Part shown: positions 23,050 through 35,550 of the stretch, in pieces
How the letters are laid out: each line of letters opens with the position of its first letter
Position numbering within the stretch: the stretch's first letter is position 1
Origin: Liolophura sinensis
Lineage: Eukaryota; Mollusca; Polyplacophora; Chitonida; Chitonidae
Assembly (NCBI RefSeq): GCF_032854445.1
Contig: NC_088300.1
Coordinates: forward strand, 5,208,001-5,272,000
Direction of reading: 5' to 3'
DNA: 64,000 bases
Program-made: the position numbers and the translations under genes
The notes under the pieces: model-generated
What the model was told of the DNA's origin: nothing
Seen by the model: the letters and a program-made list of their open reading frames with translations, nothing else
Databases searched by the model: none

Positions 23050-23915
23050 TGTAACGAATGAAAAGGACGTCGAAAGCAATCGATGACGCTGAGGGGCGAC
23101 AGGCAGAGCGCGACGGGTTAAGAAGGCTATAGGTCTGACACCCCTTTCCTGGACTGTTCCATTTTTGGTGGCGTGTATATAAGCGCAAATCCCTGCTGTT
23201 GCACGGCTGGTTAGGTTTGCTATCGAAAACTGCTGACGTGAACAGCAAGATAGAAAGCTGTTCAGGGCTGAACTGTTCAAGTGCTGCTAGACGGGAACAG
23301 TGGGGTATGTAAGCTGGTCAATTCAAACACATTCCGCAAGGTCGCGAGGTTTTTCGCCAAAAGGTTGCAAGCCGTGATCAGGGACCGCGGCCGAAACCGG
23401 ACCTACAGCGGGGCCGATGTGGGTACAAGGAGCGTGATCACCGGCGGTAATTGCTGGTAGGGGGAGGAGGAGGGCGCACTTTGTGGTCAGGCCGCAATAG
23501 CAGGGGCCGTGGCTGGGTCGGATACATAGGGGGCCAGGTGCATTGCAGTCAGGCCGCAATACCAAGGACCGCGGCTGGGCCGGAGATATCCACAGGGGGC
23601 CGCATCGACCGCGGCTGGGCCGGATACTCGGAGGGCCGCAGGACAGCGACCGGGCCGGACCTTTACTGCCAGGCCTACACGGAGACCGTGTTGATTCTTT
23701 CTGTTGTTAAATTCGTCTTACCTTACGCATGTATCTTTGTTTTATTAAAGACTTCCATGTATCTATGTTACATCATTTCTCTGTCATCTTTTCCCCAGGG
23801 TTTGTTCCGTACTCCATCTAGCTCTCATAGTTATTTGGATGCCTGTGTTATCACTGGCAGAGGTTTACCACCAGTTATTAATTGTGACTGACTGCTCACA
23901 TTGAAAATCGTCACA
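23050..23915 (+). repeat. 3' LTR
   Basis: 866 bp; TATA box 'tatataag' at 23176-23183 and 'attaaa' near 23741. It is about 125 bp longer than the 5' LTR, mainly because the GC-rich region (about 23380-23660) has more copies of the 'gaccgcggctgggccggata' unit. Outside that region the two LTRs are clearly similar but carry many substitutions and small indels. Confidence 0.9.
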
Positions 23916-24756
23916 GTGTCATTGGAAAATACACAATTTTAATGAGGAAATGGAACACACAAGTCCAAACACAAATCACTACCGGGTATGACCACCACTT
24001 TTTGCAGAGCATGCCACATAACGCCTTCTCATGGACTCTTATAAACCTCTATATAACAGCTCGGGATTGGGATCGACGTGCAATGCGCTGTTCCAGGTAT
24101 AGGCCCAAATTTGATGGGCGATAGATCGATAGATACAAGTAAGGCAGGCCATGGCATAACATTGTTCTGTGCCAGGAAGTCCAGAGAAACAAGTACTATA
24201 TGTGTTTTGGCGTTGTCGTGTTGGAAAGAATGCAACTGTTGGTGTTGACGGCAAAATGGGACAAGATGACGTCTTAAAATGGCGTTCTTATAGTAAACTG
24301 CATTATACACGACCAGTGCAAGCATTGTCGACATAAGGACAACGTGCAAGTAAGCCAACGGCGCAAAGTCTCGGCACTGACAACTCATCGTTGGCCTTGA
24401 TGGTAGCTGCTGTTCTGGACGCCAGAAGTGTTCAATCAGGTAGATGAGCCCTCACAATCTATCAGTCTTCACTGGTTGTTGTCACACGTGGTTGTCCTGG
24501 GTGTTGTCGATCTATGGGTCGTCGTGCCTGCTGAAATCGCTGGTTCAGTCGTGTGATGCTATTGTGGTGACATCCAGACTTAGATTCTGTTGCCCTTACA
24601 GCCAGACCAACTTCAATCAAGGCAATGAATCGTTCCCGTTCCTCAGATGTTAATCGCTTTGCGACCTCACTGCTATTCCGGTCTTACAGCGATATTGCCT
24701 GATAGCGTTGAATGCCTTCCCTTTATACCCCATTTCAGCACCCCAAAAATGACACT
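23916..24756 (-). mobile_element. Tc1/mariner-like transposon relic
   Basis: Minus-strand translation shows an N-terminal helix-turn-helix-like part near 24660-24440 ('LTSEERERFIALIEVGLAVRA'-like; read from the sequence) and a C-terminal DDE part near 24290-23985. The latter has 'SFQHDNAKTH', 'MPWPALL' and an ending 'GGHTR', all typical of Tc1/mariner transposases. The middle, with the first catalytic aspartate, is missing, and several frames are used. Possible inverted termini are 'gtgtcatt' at 23916 and 'aatgacact' ending at 24756. Confidence 0.8.
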
Positions 24757-27700
24757 TTGATTTTTTCGTGCTTTTCAGGTGTAAAAGCATGTTTTCCAGT
24801 ACTGTTCCCTGTTGTGTTTCGGTGACGGCTCACACAAACGCTATCAAACCTGACAATATCTTTGGAGCTTCAAATTCTAACCTTGGACATTTCCGTTGTT
24901 ATTTTCAAACTATCATGATATTTTCATGGATTCATGTTGGCATGTTTTTGAAGCGGGTCAGTATATAAAGCCTTTCGACTCACGCGTGGCTATATATCCA
25001 CATTTGCAAAGCGCTGAAGACTGACAGAGGATTACTAGTTTGTTAACTGCTTCTGCTGACATGGGTCCATCCTAATTTCTTACTTTGTTGATTGTATTGA
25101 ATGTTTTAGATATTGATCTTACGATTAGTAACTCAGAACTTCTATTTGCTTTATGAATGTTTGTTTCGACACATATTGGGTGTGTTTGGATATGACATTA
25201 TTATTGTCTGCCGTCCGACTTGAGCCGTCGGCTGACATCAGTTTACACTCAATGATATCATTGCGATGATCGAGCAAAGAATGACGAGATAGGCCCCTGA
25301 TATTATGAGTGTAATATCAGTTATGATGTATATCATACGGAGATTGAATTTGGTATGGCACGAAGCCTGCATATTTATTCATGGAAATATGTACTGAGAT
25401 TTAAAATAAAGTTATTGATGAATATTGATGGGAAAAATGATTTTTCGGTTTTATAATTTTAAATTTTGAAATTCGGTCATAATTTTATTAACCAAAAATC
25501 ATCTATAACCGCATAATTTCTGTGTACTTTTGACAAAGAACTGCGTTGTTTTTTTCCGCGACCGTATGATTGCTGTATATTTTGGCCATGGCGCTTCAAA
25601 TTTATCCTTGCGAACGTATATCTTTACTTTAACGCCTCAGAACTGTCTTCTACGTACTTTCGACTTGGAAGTTCATTGTTCTCTTCTGTGTTCCTTTATA
25701 GTCCATGCGTACCTTTGACATAAGAGCTGGCTTCATTTCTTGCTTCTGTGACTATATATATTGTTCATGTGTATATTTTGGCATTGAATTTATTGAGCTT
25801 ATGGAGAGTGCCTTATTGTGTACGCTACTTTTATCCATACATATTGAGGATTATAACCATAGCTTGGTCCCTTGTACAACGCAATAGTACTTGCTCATTT
25901 ATTTAACTGCAGCTATATACTTACATGACGGGGTCAGGTTTTGGGCAGAAATTAGAAGATTGCAAAAGAGAACAACGAATTTCCTTTTATAATTTCTCTT
26001 CGGTGTTTAACTGATATTCTGGTACAAGATTGTTATCCATCTTTACCAGTGTCTATATTCCCCTTTATGTTACAACTGGGTATAACCGGTTGAAGGCATG
26101 ATATCTATATATTTTACTTGTAGCAGCTGCGTATTTGGTTGGGAAGTATCTTTCTGATAGCTACAAAAGATTGACTGAAACACTAAAACAAATAAACAAA
26201 ATCAGGAACCAAATCATAAGCGTCAAAAATAAACTTTACGACTGAACACAAAAATATTTGCCCGAGTTTTGGCCGTAAGAGTTCAAAGGTGGTAACTGGA
26301 GTGCCAGGAGTAAGCCATAAGCCTTCTCCATTCTGTATTCTTTATGCATATACACCTATATACTATCTGTGACATTTTCGCTGAACAACTGTTCTTGATG
26401 TGCATTTTTACTACTTAATTAACGTTTTTTCGAATTAGATTCAATCTTACGATGATGGCGAAACTGCCTCTAAAGAACAGATGTAAAGGAAGTATAATAC
26501 ATGTTCGGACCATGCTAAGCCGTGTAAAAGTAGACGGCGCTTCAGTCTTCCTACTGACGCTGCAATATCCATGTGATTAGCATATAACGGCATTTTATAT
26601 GCATATTCGCATAGTAACGCACAGTACTGGCATTTACTCCGAAAGCTATAATGGTAAGTGTTTAGAATGTTCGCTCAACGGTCGGGCTATAGGGCCTTTA
26701 AACTATGGCTGTACTTAAGGAATATTTATTCATTATAAATATTAAGAACTGGCCCTAATAAATGGTGTACGATGGTATTGTTTAAACCATTCAACGATGT
26801 TTGCATGCTCAAAAAATAAGCACTGTTGGAATTGTAGCCTGTGAAGAGGTTGTCGAACTGTATGTGATTCCCAACGCATAGGCCTACCCTTTGATCAGTT
26901 CATGGAACTATACACAACTTGGATTTCAAGCCTAGCACCATATCATGGGGACCTGATGGCAGGATCATATATCTTTGTATACGAGCACCAGTGATGTTCG
27001 AATGTGTTACATTGATCTTATCTCTCTGTGATCAAACCTTGCTCGGAGCCCAACACATACATAACGCCTCTGTATGATCAAACCTTGCTCAGAGCCCAAC
27101 ACATACATAATGCACACATGCCATAACTATAGGTGGTGAACCGTTGCGTACATGTCTTACACGGTGCCAGATCGAGATATTGCTGTAGGTCGGAATGGAG
27201 GAAGGAAGTAGGGTCAACCCCTTTTCAGGATATGTTATCTGTAAGCTCCCATGCACCCTACTGACTCATCTGTGTACGTATATACTTAAGATAAAGTCAC
27301 CCATATATATATCTGTAGGCGTGTAGCGATTAGGCTTATACAAGTGGAGGAAACTGGGCACTCGAAAAGCTTTTGGCATGCCGAGCATCAAGATTGTACT
27401 ACTGTAAAAGTTTAAAAGTAAAAGCATGAACAATAAATGTAAAAACTGTCAAACCCTATCAAATTGTTTAAGGTATAACTTCACAAATAACGTTATGTTT
27501 ATTATCATCGTGTTTTAATCATATAATGAAGAGTCGCCTGCATGGCGGAAACCTATAGCGATTTTATTCTTCACGCCATAAAAATCTTTCTGTTCGAGAA
27601 ACGAAATTGGTATGTTTTATTTAATGTTATACTATCAATTTTGTCAACAGTAACAGTTAGCCAAATTAGAGAAAAGTAACCTGGTATTCAACAGTTCATA

Positions 27701-28016
27701 ACTAATCAATGCATATTTTTTTTACGCTGGAATTCATTTTAGTTATATAGTGCTTGCTTGTGCGTTCCAAATTCTTAAAGAATTATTTTTTTTTTTAGCG
27801 TTGGTTTTACTTATATAGGTTTGATTTTAAACTAAGGGGTTGTACACACGTGATCTATACTGTGTCTCAGTGAGGGAGATTGAACAGTTAAAGTGTTTGT
27901 CGACGAATTCTGTGCAGTGCTTCAGATCAGTGGGCCAACAATAAACCGGCTTCTGGAAATGACTAAAACTGGTTGAGTGTTATTTTCCAGAAGTTGTCCA
28001 AGTAGCTGTTTAAGGA
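24757..28016. other. Gene-free stretch
   Basis: AT-rich sequence with only short chance reading frames. One notable item is a direct duplication of about 37 bp at 27030-27066 and 27076-27112 ('gatcaaaccttgctcggagc' followed by 'ccaacacatacataa'). Confidence 0.5.
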
Positions 28017-28183
28017 TTTAACACCGCCGTAGCGATCGCCGTTGTGTAACCCGGTACCGCTGAATCTTGTTTCGTACCAAGTCAAATTCCGAGAATGCAC
28101 AGCATTCGAGGGATTTGATGAGGTACAAAACAAGGTTCAGTGGTATCGGGTTACACAGCAAACACCAAGACGAAGGCGTTAAA
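28017..28183. repeat. Near-palindromic foldback sequence
   Basis: Arms 28017-28099 and 28101-28183 are diverged reverse complements with almost no spacer (centre 'gaatgc-aca-gcattc'). The clearest stretch is 'gtgtaacccggtaccgctga' (28044 onward) against the complement of 'tcagtggtatcgggttacac' near 28137-28156. It could fold into a hairpin of about 80 bp. No coding sequence is present. Confidence 0.8.
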
Positions 28184-29150
28184 GTCTATTCTGCCCTAAA
28201 AATTTAACAAAATGAGGCAAACACGGCATTTCATGGTCGCCATGGTGCCTGGGTGTAAACGATCAAAATATAAAAACAGAAGCGATATCTATAAACTGCG
28301 CGAAATAACACTTTTATCACTGAAGGAAATTCCGATAGTTCACCTTTATATAAATCACCAAAGCAAGCCTAACAAGTAAACAAACTCAAATTCTTTTATT
28401 TGTGGACATAAACAGCATGAAATCATATTACTCGAGGAGGTAAACGTACCGACTGGTGTGTTGCGTGGCAAACGTTATGCTGTTTGAAAGATCATTTCTC
28501 GTTAATATGTGTCTTTGCACACGGCCCGCAACTAACATCGGGGTAGAATAATGGTCACACGTTTATTCTGGAGAAGCATGCACGATCAGAACAAGGCGAA
28601 TGTTGCCTTATAACAGATTAGTACAAGCCCATTATACCTTACCCTCTTTTCTAATTTTATAATGTTCATTAATCATTCAAACAGGCTTTCCCAAACAAAC
28701 AAAAAGAGTATGGAATTGTGGCGTTACCACATAAAGATTGTAAAGAGCGCAGAGGTCAACGGTTCTAACGACGAACATCGCCCATTTTTGAGGTTCTTCA
28801 GATGTGCCCCTTCATTTTGCGACTAACATGAACAACTGTTATCCCGTAAATTCTGCGAAATACACAATTTCATCATGAATCATGTTTCTAATATATACAA
28901 CAAAGTGAAAGTATCGCGTGTTTGTTATACATATAATAAAAAGGTGTCTGGATGGCAAGAGACAAGGCTATCACACTTTACAGCTATTCATGCGCAGTAA
29001 ATGTACTTGGCTTTAAAAGTTACACATGCAGAAGCTCTCAGAAATTCACCTTCTGGAAAGATATTCCTTAGTTTGTTATGTAACCAAACGATGAACATTG
29101 AAAGATTGTAAGGTTTGAAGTATATCGGGAACTATGAACTATGATCTATA
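28184..29150. other. Gene-free stretch
   Basis: No gene, repeat or other feature recognised. Confidence 0.45.
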
Positions 29151-29154
29151 GATG

Positions 29155-29833
29155 AAACATATCAAAGTTATGAGGTTGCCAGTACTTGGGCGGTATTCTA
29201 GACTACAACAACACATCAAAGTTACGAGGTTGCCAGTACTTGGGCGGTATTCTAGACTACAACAACATATCAAAGTTACGAGGTTGCCAGTACTTGGGTG
29301 GTATTCTAGACTACAACAACAAAATCAAAGTTACGAGGTTGTCAATACTTGGGCGGTATTCTAGACTACAACAACATATCAAAGTTACGAGGTTGTCAAT
29401 ACTTGGGCGGTATTCTAGACTACAACAACACATCAAAGTTACGAGGTTGTCATTACTTGGGCGGTATTCTAGACTACAACAACATATCAAAGTTACGAGG
29501 TTGTCAGTACTTGGGCGGTATTCTAGACTACAACAACACATCAAAGTTGCGAGGTTGTCATTACTTGGGCGGTATTCTAGACTACAACAACATATCAAGG
29601 TTACGAGATTGTCAATACTTAGGCGGTATTCTAGACTACAACAACATATCAAAGTTACGAGGTTGTCATTACTTTGGCGGTATTCTAGACTACAACAACA
29701 TATCAAAGTTACGAGGTTGTCGGTACTTGGGCGATATTCTAGACTACAACAGCATATCAAAGTTACGAGGTTGTCAGTACTTGGGGAGGTATTCTAGACT
29801 ACAACAACATACCAAAGTTACGAGGTTATGTTC
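29155..29833 (+). repeat. 54-bp minisatellite with an 18-codon period
   Basis: About twelve and a half units of 'catatcaaagttacgaggtt', 'gtcagtacttgggcggtatt' and 'ctagactacaaca'. The unit is 54 bp (one is 55), so reading frames stay open on both strands, for example 29349-29870 (+), which encodes an 18-residue repeat including 'KLRGCQYLGGILDYNN'. No start context, splice signals or known domain supports real coding. Confidence 0.88.
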
Positions 29834-29879
29834 AAACAATGGCGCTGATGTGAGACCCTTTTTGATCTGAGTGAAAGCT

Positions 29880-30700
29880 TTCACCTGTGATTCACTCCAA
29901 GTTCATTGGTTCTCTTTCACAAGTACCTCCCGGAAAAGCTTTGTTTTCTCTACTAAACTTTCCAACATGCTTGGCTATATCTAACAATCGACGGACCTCC
30001 GTCATGTTTGTTCATCTCGGAAAGTTCTCGATCGCTGCTACTTGTTTAGGGTCCACTGCGACACCTTCCCCATAAATTCTGTGTCCTGGAAAAGCTGTCT
30101 CTTGTCGTAAAAACACACACTTGTCACTGAAGGTGACTCGTGCATCTTCTAGTTTCCGTAGTACTGTATGGGGGATGTCATCATGTTGTTCATTGCCTTT
30201 TCCTGATATGAGAACATCATCAATATCACAAAAGACTCCAGGAATACCATCTAGCAGCTGGGACATGATCCTGTGAAATACTTCCGGGTCACAGGAAATG
30301 CGAAAGCAGAGGCGTCGGATACAAGATCTCCCAAATGGAGTTGTGAATGTCTTCAGAGACTGTGACGATTCCTCATGAGGAACTCCACTATTTTCACTGT
30401 CCACAGCATCCACACGATGAAGTAATTCAAGCTCGGTGATTGCAGATCGGCCTGACAAAGGTTCTCTTAGACCTTGTACTACATACAAAGTCGGCGTCGT
30501 TGAATGTTTTGATGTGTGTAGTTTTGCAGTGAAATGCCCTGAAAGCTGTTTTACACCAGGGCCAAAACAACTTCTGCGAATTGCTAACTTTGACTTTGAG
30601 ACGGGAGCAAGGTGTGACGGAATAACGGTCACGTCAGCACCACCGTTGACGTTGCAATCAACCAGATGGACACAGTCACCTATACATGTACTTTCAGTTC
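29880..30700 (-). pseudogene. Second Ty3/Gypsy-type pol fragment
   Basis: Minus-strand sequence runs from a protease-like 'GGADVTVIPSHLAPVSKSKL' near 30650 through a linker to a reverse transcriptase fragment. The latter has 'TTPFGR', an I-D-D form of the catalytic box ('CDIDDVLISGKG') and 'AVDPKQVAAIENFPR', then 'EVRRLLDIAKHVGKF' in a continuing frame. The N-terminal half of the reverse transcriptase is missing between linker and 'TTPFGR'. No LTRs were found, and it is unlike the element at 16.6-23.9 kb, so it is a different lineage and a truncated relic. Confidence 0.85.
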
Positions 30701-32312
30701 AACGTTCCACGGATCAGTGCTCCCGTCAAAACTCAGTACCTCGACTGACCGAAAAATTGGTATTTTTGATCGAGCGTGCATTTTTGGATTGTTACTACTA
30801 AGCAACAATATCTTTTTGGCATACCACTTTCATAAGTGCTTCGACCAAGTTTTTTATGCTTCTTATTCTGAAATTTACAGAATTGTGCTGGGATTTTGAA
30901 ATTTGAACTTTTTTATCGTACCTCTCTGGGGTCCACCACCAGGTCCTCTGGTGTATTAATCAGGGGACTTACGGATGGTACATGTTTATCAAAGATCAAT
31001 GTTTGAAGCGGGTTCATTTTCATTGCCTTTCTGTCAGTTAAGGACAGGTTAACGAGCTGCACAGATTATTACTACACGATTATTATTACGACAGGCATTG
31101 CAATAACCAAGCTCGTATGTATAAAATACACGGATTTGCGACTTGCTCACGCACAATTTATGAAATGCAACGTGTTACAGAACTTTTTATTAAAAGTTAT
31201 TTACGACTTTTGTGGTTTATTGTGCAGTACTATATAGATATATGATATGTTATACAGTGGAAGTCATGTTCTTCCTGATTCCGCTATAGACGTCAGCATG
31301 ACAATCGTCATATCCTTACATCCGTAATGAGACAACCGCAGACTATGACTAATGTGTATGTACATGTACATGCTGATCATAGCCTCACCGGCCCGACCCA
31401 AGGCGTTATGTAATGAATATAACAGTCTCGAGCGCTGAAAGAAAAAGTAGAACAGCGACAACACTGTGAATGATAACTGGTTAATGGTCACACGTAATTG
31501 CTGGAATTCGAACTCGGTCTGAGTTTTATTTCAAGTAGCCATGTAAATACCTAAACAGCAGCAATTTCATGATCATGGATCAAACAGAATTTGGTAAAAA
31601 AACGTAACGAGGTTATTAGCAATTTTATTAGACCTCAGCGGTCTAGAATTACCAAGAAGGTTGTGTTGTCATCACACTTAACCAACAATAGATGGTTATC
31701 GTGAGTTCTACACTTTGTTCTCAGGTGTTAACCATGCCCAGTGGACCAAACGACCGAGGGGCCCTCAGTCTAAATGATACATTCTGCTAGGACCCTCGTC
31801 CAAAATGTTTGAATCTGCTAGGGTCTCGTGGGTCAAACAACTGAACAGGGCCCCTCCGTCTGTACAGTCCAAACGACTCAGTGCAAGGACCTCTTGGGAC
31901 AGACGACCAAAACGAGACTGCAAGGCCCTTCAGTCCCAAACCACTATGTTCATGGGCCAAACAACCGAGTTGTTTGGGCAGAGCCCAAACGAGGGCCTCA
32001 GTTTAAATGACTATGATTCGGCGAAGGAGTAATTCTGGATTCTGACAAATTGGCAGTAATTAAATCATATCGTGTCGACTGTATCTTTGGAAGAAATCTC
32101 ATGACTTTCAAAACGTAAATTAATTTACTTTATTTGTTTGATTGTTCCTTAACGCCATACTGAAGACTTTGTTCATTCCTGCGATGGCGGTCAGTTTTTG
32201 TGAAGGAAATCGTAGTGCAAGGGGTAAACCATCGACCTATGGCAAGTTATACTATAGCCAACATTTTCATGTGTAACGTCAAATTGACCCCGAGAACACG
32301 GAAGTAAATCTG
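30701..32312. other. Gene-free stretch with an irregular repeat
   Basis: No gene seen. From about 31737 to 32010 the sequence repeats irregular blocks such as 'gggccaaacaaccgag' and 'cagtctaaatgat', a degenerate tandem array. A degenerate SINE tail fragment lies at about 32120-32195 on the minus strand ('tgtttgattgttccttaacg'). Confidence 0.5.
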
Positions 32313-32480
32313 GAGAATTGTAGGCTTACTGAACCCAGGTCTCGTGTTATGGGAGAATTGTAGGCTTGCTGAACTCAGTCTCGTGTTATGGGGAGAATTG
32401 TAGCTTACTGAACCCAGGTCTCGTGTTATGGGGAGAATTGTAGGCTTACTGAACCCAGGTCTCGTGTTATGGGGAGAATG
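32313..32480 (+). repeat. About 41-bp tandem repeat, four copies
   Basis: Units read 'agaattgtaggcttactgaa' then 'cccaggtctcgtgttatggg'. Copies differ by single bases and small indels. Confidence 0.88.
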
Positions 32481-34997
32481 AAAGCAAGTCCGTTCACCAC
32501 TCGGTCACGACCAGCCCGCATTTTATAATATACGTGTCAAAACCTACCTGTTGTGAAACCGATTCGTACGTTTTGTACGCCAAACTTGGAATAAATGGAA
32601 AAACCCACTACTAAAAAGAAAAAGTGAACAAAAGCGTTAAGGTAATAAATAGAATATTTTAATACTGCTCTGCTTACAAAGTGGGCATCGATATACACAC
32701 TGTAGCCGTAAGGCAAGCAAATAAAAAACATCCAGTCTGGCGACCTTAACATAAAACAGAATTATATTTTAATAATATAAAGCATTTCCCCTATAGACTT
32801 GGTCGAAAACCATAAAACAGGTCAGGGAAAATTCAGTCACCGACTGTATACGTCTGTAAAATACCTTTTAGGGAAGATAAAGGAACTATATTCAGTCTTC
32901 CAGTCACTTGATCATATCAGTCATAAGCTTCACGTGAACTGAGAATTGTTCGTCGTGTAGATAGTTAAAAGTTTTACAATAACCTTTAATAAAGTCAGTA
33001 AAAACAACAGGTCTATAAACGTGTAAAAGATAAAGCACCAAAAGCATACATGTGTTTCAAAAAGTCTTCATTTGACAATGTGTTAATGACGGCAATGAAT
33101 AACAGGGGCACTGGGTTGAATATGCTGTATAGATGGCTACGCAATTTTGCTTAACGTAGTGGGGTGATTTGTAGGTCACACCATTGTTCTACTTTAGAGT
33201 GTGTCCACTTGTCTGCCGTTATACCGCTATGCTAACTTAGCACGTGTCCAATTGCTTGTTTTCCAACACCTTAGTAGCGTTTGTGCCTGTTTTAACACCG
33301 CTGTCGTACATTAGTATATTTCCACGTCTGTTGTCATATCACTGTCCTACGTTAGCCTATATTCACTTGTCTGTTGCCATACCACTGTCCCACCTTAATG
33401 TATATCCACTTGTCTCATGTCATGCCATAACACGTCCGCGCAGATCATCTGATGCCACTGACCAGCTGAACTACATATTAGACCCATGTTATCGTACCGG
33501 GCTACACGAGATGATTCCATACATACTGCATCCACTGGGCGTGAAGTTTGCGGGCGCGGGATACTCAAATATTCACTAAAACTTTGTTTATGTCAGTTAC
33601 TGCGAACAAACAGGCGGTTTAAGCAAGTATATAGGTCTATAGTAATTTTGGGTGGAATGTCAAAGTGGTGATGAAAATGGTGATTTAGGAAAATATATAG
33701 ATTGGATATGTCACCTGATTATTCTTAGACTAAATAAAACTCTTAACAGAAATATATGAAAAACTCACTATTAGCTTATCTGATCGCGAATACAGCTTGG
33801 TAAAATGAATGAAAGGAAATGGAATGATGAAAAATAGGTTCGATTTAAAGCGACAAGATAATCATTTAGTGACGTATAACAGAAAAGGCATTTAAAGCTG
33901 TGTTCCATATACTATACTATACCAACCATCACAGCATATGAATGTTGTGTCATAACACCAAATCACCAACGTATCCACAAATTGTCGATGACACACACTG
34001 CCATACGTAGAAAAGAGATTCAGAGACAAAGTAAAATCTTAACTTATTATAAACTGTTATAAACCGCGCTAGGTAACTATTAATATTCTAGATATTAAAA
34101 AGGAAAATCCCAGAAACATAAGAGCAGAGAAATGTAAGCTGTAAGCTGTAAACTGGAATATCTTGTTGGTCGACCAGTATGCATAACATAATGAAACTGA
34201 ACAGACATGAAGTCAAATATGTGAGGTTTAAATATTTTCACATGTTTTGTCAGGTCTGCAGGAGATGACAAATAAAACTGTCAAACTGCTGAAACGCCAA
34301 ATATATGCAGTTTCTTGGGTTTGTTCTCAGTGTATGTGCATTTGTATTATGCTGAGCTGGAATATACTAAACAAATTCATGTCTGTCGACTTTAGAATGT
34401 CATTGGGAATGCAGAGACTAGTGTTTCTCAGAGAACATTGAAACAGTCAAAATTTCTAAAATATATAGAGGGAAGATTTAAAAATTTTCATTTTATACAC
34501 CATCATATTGACATATTTGTAAAATTTTAGACGGGAATTGTCATATAAGTGATATTTACATAAAAAAGCAATAAACTGTGTTTACATCAGCACTCTACAC
34601 ACAATGTCATTCAATATTTCCATTCATACTCTATACAACGAAGACGCGAATGTATCTAACGCCAGCGCCAGAATGCTTAGCCAATTCCATATAGATGTAT
34701 AACCATTCATCTCATTGGGTAACATAGACATACAGATGAAAACGACAAAATATTAGCTTGTGAGATCGCTTGGCTGATCACTTTTGTGACTTTCACTCTG
34801 TTAGGTACCATTAATTCCAATAACATCCACGTATTCCTGCATTCGCATAAATATTTCTTGAATCTTGTATAATAGGCAGCAGCTTCCTGTTCAATGGGGT
34901 TCTTACTTTTAATGGGTATCCAAACTGATCACGTGTCAGCGGGTTGCCAGAGGATGGGCAAAACGGGAAGATGCCAGCTTGACAGGTGCTGAAGTAT
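32481..34997. other. Gene-free stretch
   Basis: AT-rich, no gene. Between about 33195 and 33430 there is a degenerate tandem array with a period of about 46 bp, including 'cacttgtctgttgccatacc' and 'actgtcc'. Confidence 0.5.
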
Positions 34998-35136
34998 TGA
35001 TTTATTTACTTGATTGGTGTTTTACGCCGTACTCAAGAATATTTCACTTATAAGACGGCAGCCAGCCGGGCAGAGCCCGGTGGAAACCCACGACCATCCG
35101 CAAGTTGCAGGAAGACCTTCCCACGTATGGCTAACA
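34998..35136 (-). mobile_element. Truncated SINE
   Basis: Tail-side module intact ('ggtgttttacgccgtactca', 'agaatatttcacttataaga') with a small internal deletion before 'gggcagagcccggtggaaac'. It ends within 'gaccttcccacgtatgg', before the tRNA-like head. Confidence 0.8.
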
Positions 35137-35550
35137 TATTGATGCTGCGTGCGTACATCACTATCTTCCCCCGTGATTTGACTTGCGATTGTACTCATAC
35201 ACACGCTCCGGTCGGGGAGGTATAAGGCCACCCTACATAAATGAGCAGATACAGCGCTAGGTACTCATTTCAACGAATCGTTATATGCACATTATCACAT
35301 GTTGCAAGGATATACACCCCTATATGTACAGAAATGGTGAACTTGTACATTTTACAGTGACGTTATGAGCATGATCTCGGAAGTGTGAGAGGGATAACTC
35401 TTTTGGCAAAGGATGCCAAGGCGGTGTCAAGTCTGTTTCTGTGGACAAAATGATACAATTATAACCTCAGGATTTCACCACTATACATGAACTCCTGTAT
35501 TCACATGGCATGCATGTACCACAGTTCACACCGCACAGGCAAATAAAATA

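Larger units (their letters stand above)
16625..23919 (+). mobile_element. Decayed Ty3/Gypsy-type LTR retrotransposon
   Basis: Two LTRs (16629-17368 and 23050-23915) begin TGTAACGAATG and end CGTCACA, flanked by GTGT at 16625-16628 and 23916-23919, a 4-bp target duplication. The internal order is gag, protease, reverse transcriptase, RNase H, integrase and a GPY/F-like module, which is the Ty3/Gypsy order. The element is dead: gag has a stop and a frame change, the reverse transcriptase lacks its catalytic block, RNase H is split by about 0.8 kb of foreign-looking sequence, and integrase has stops and a deletion. No env-like gene was recognised. No obvious polypurine tract precedes the 3' LTR. 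Confidence 0.93.

Noticed and set aside
29186-29870. Long frames of 149-203 codons on both strands
   Set aside because: Product of a 54-bp tandem repeat; open on both strands at once, so not evidence of coding. Kept only as a testable finding.
30012-30632. 206-codon minus-strand frame as a cellular gene
   Set aside because: Contains retroelement protease-linker and reverse transcriptase blocks with an internal deletion, so it is a relic.
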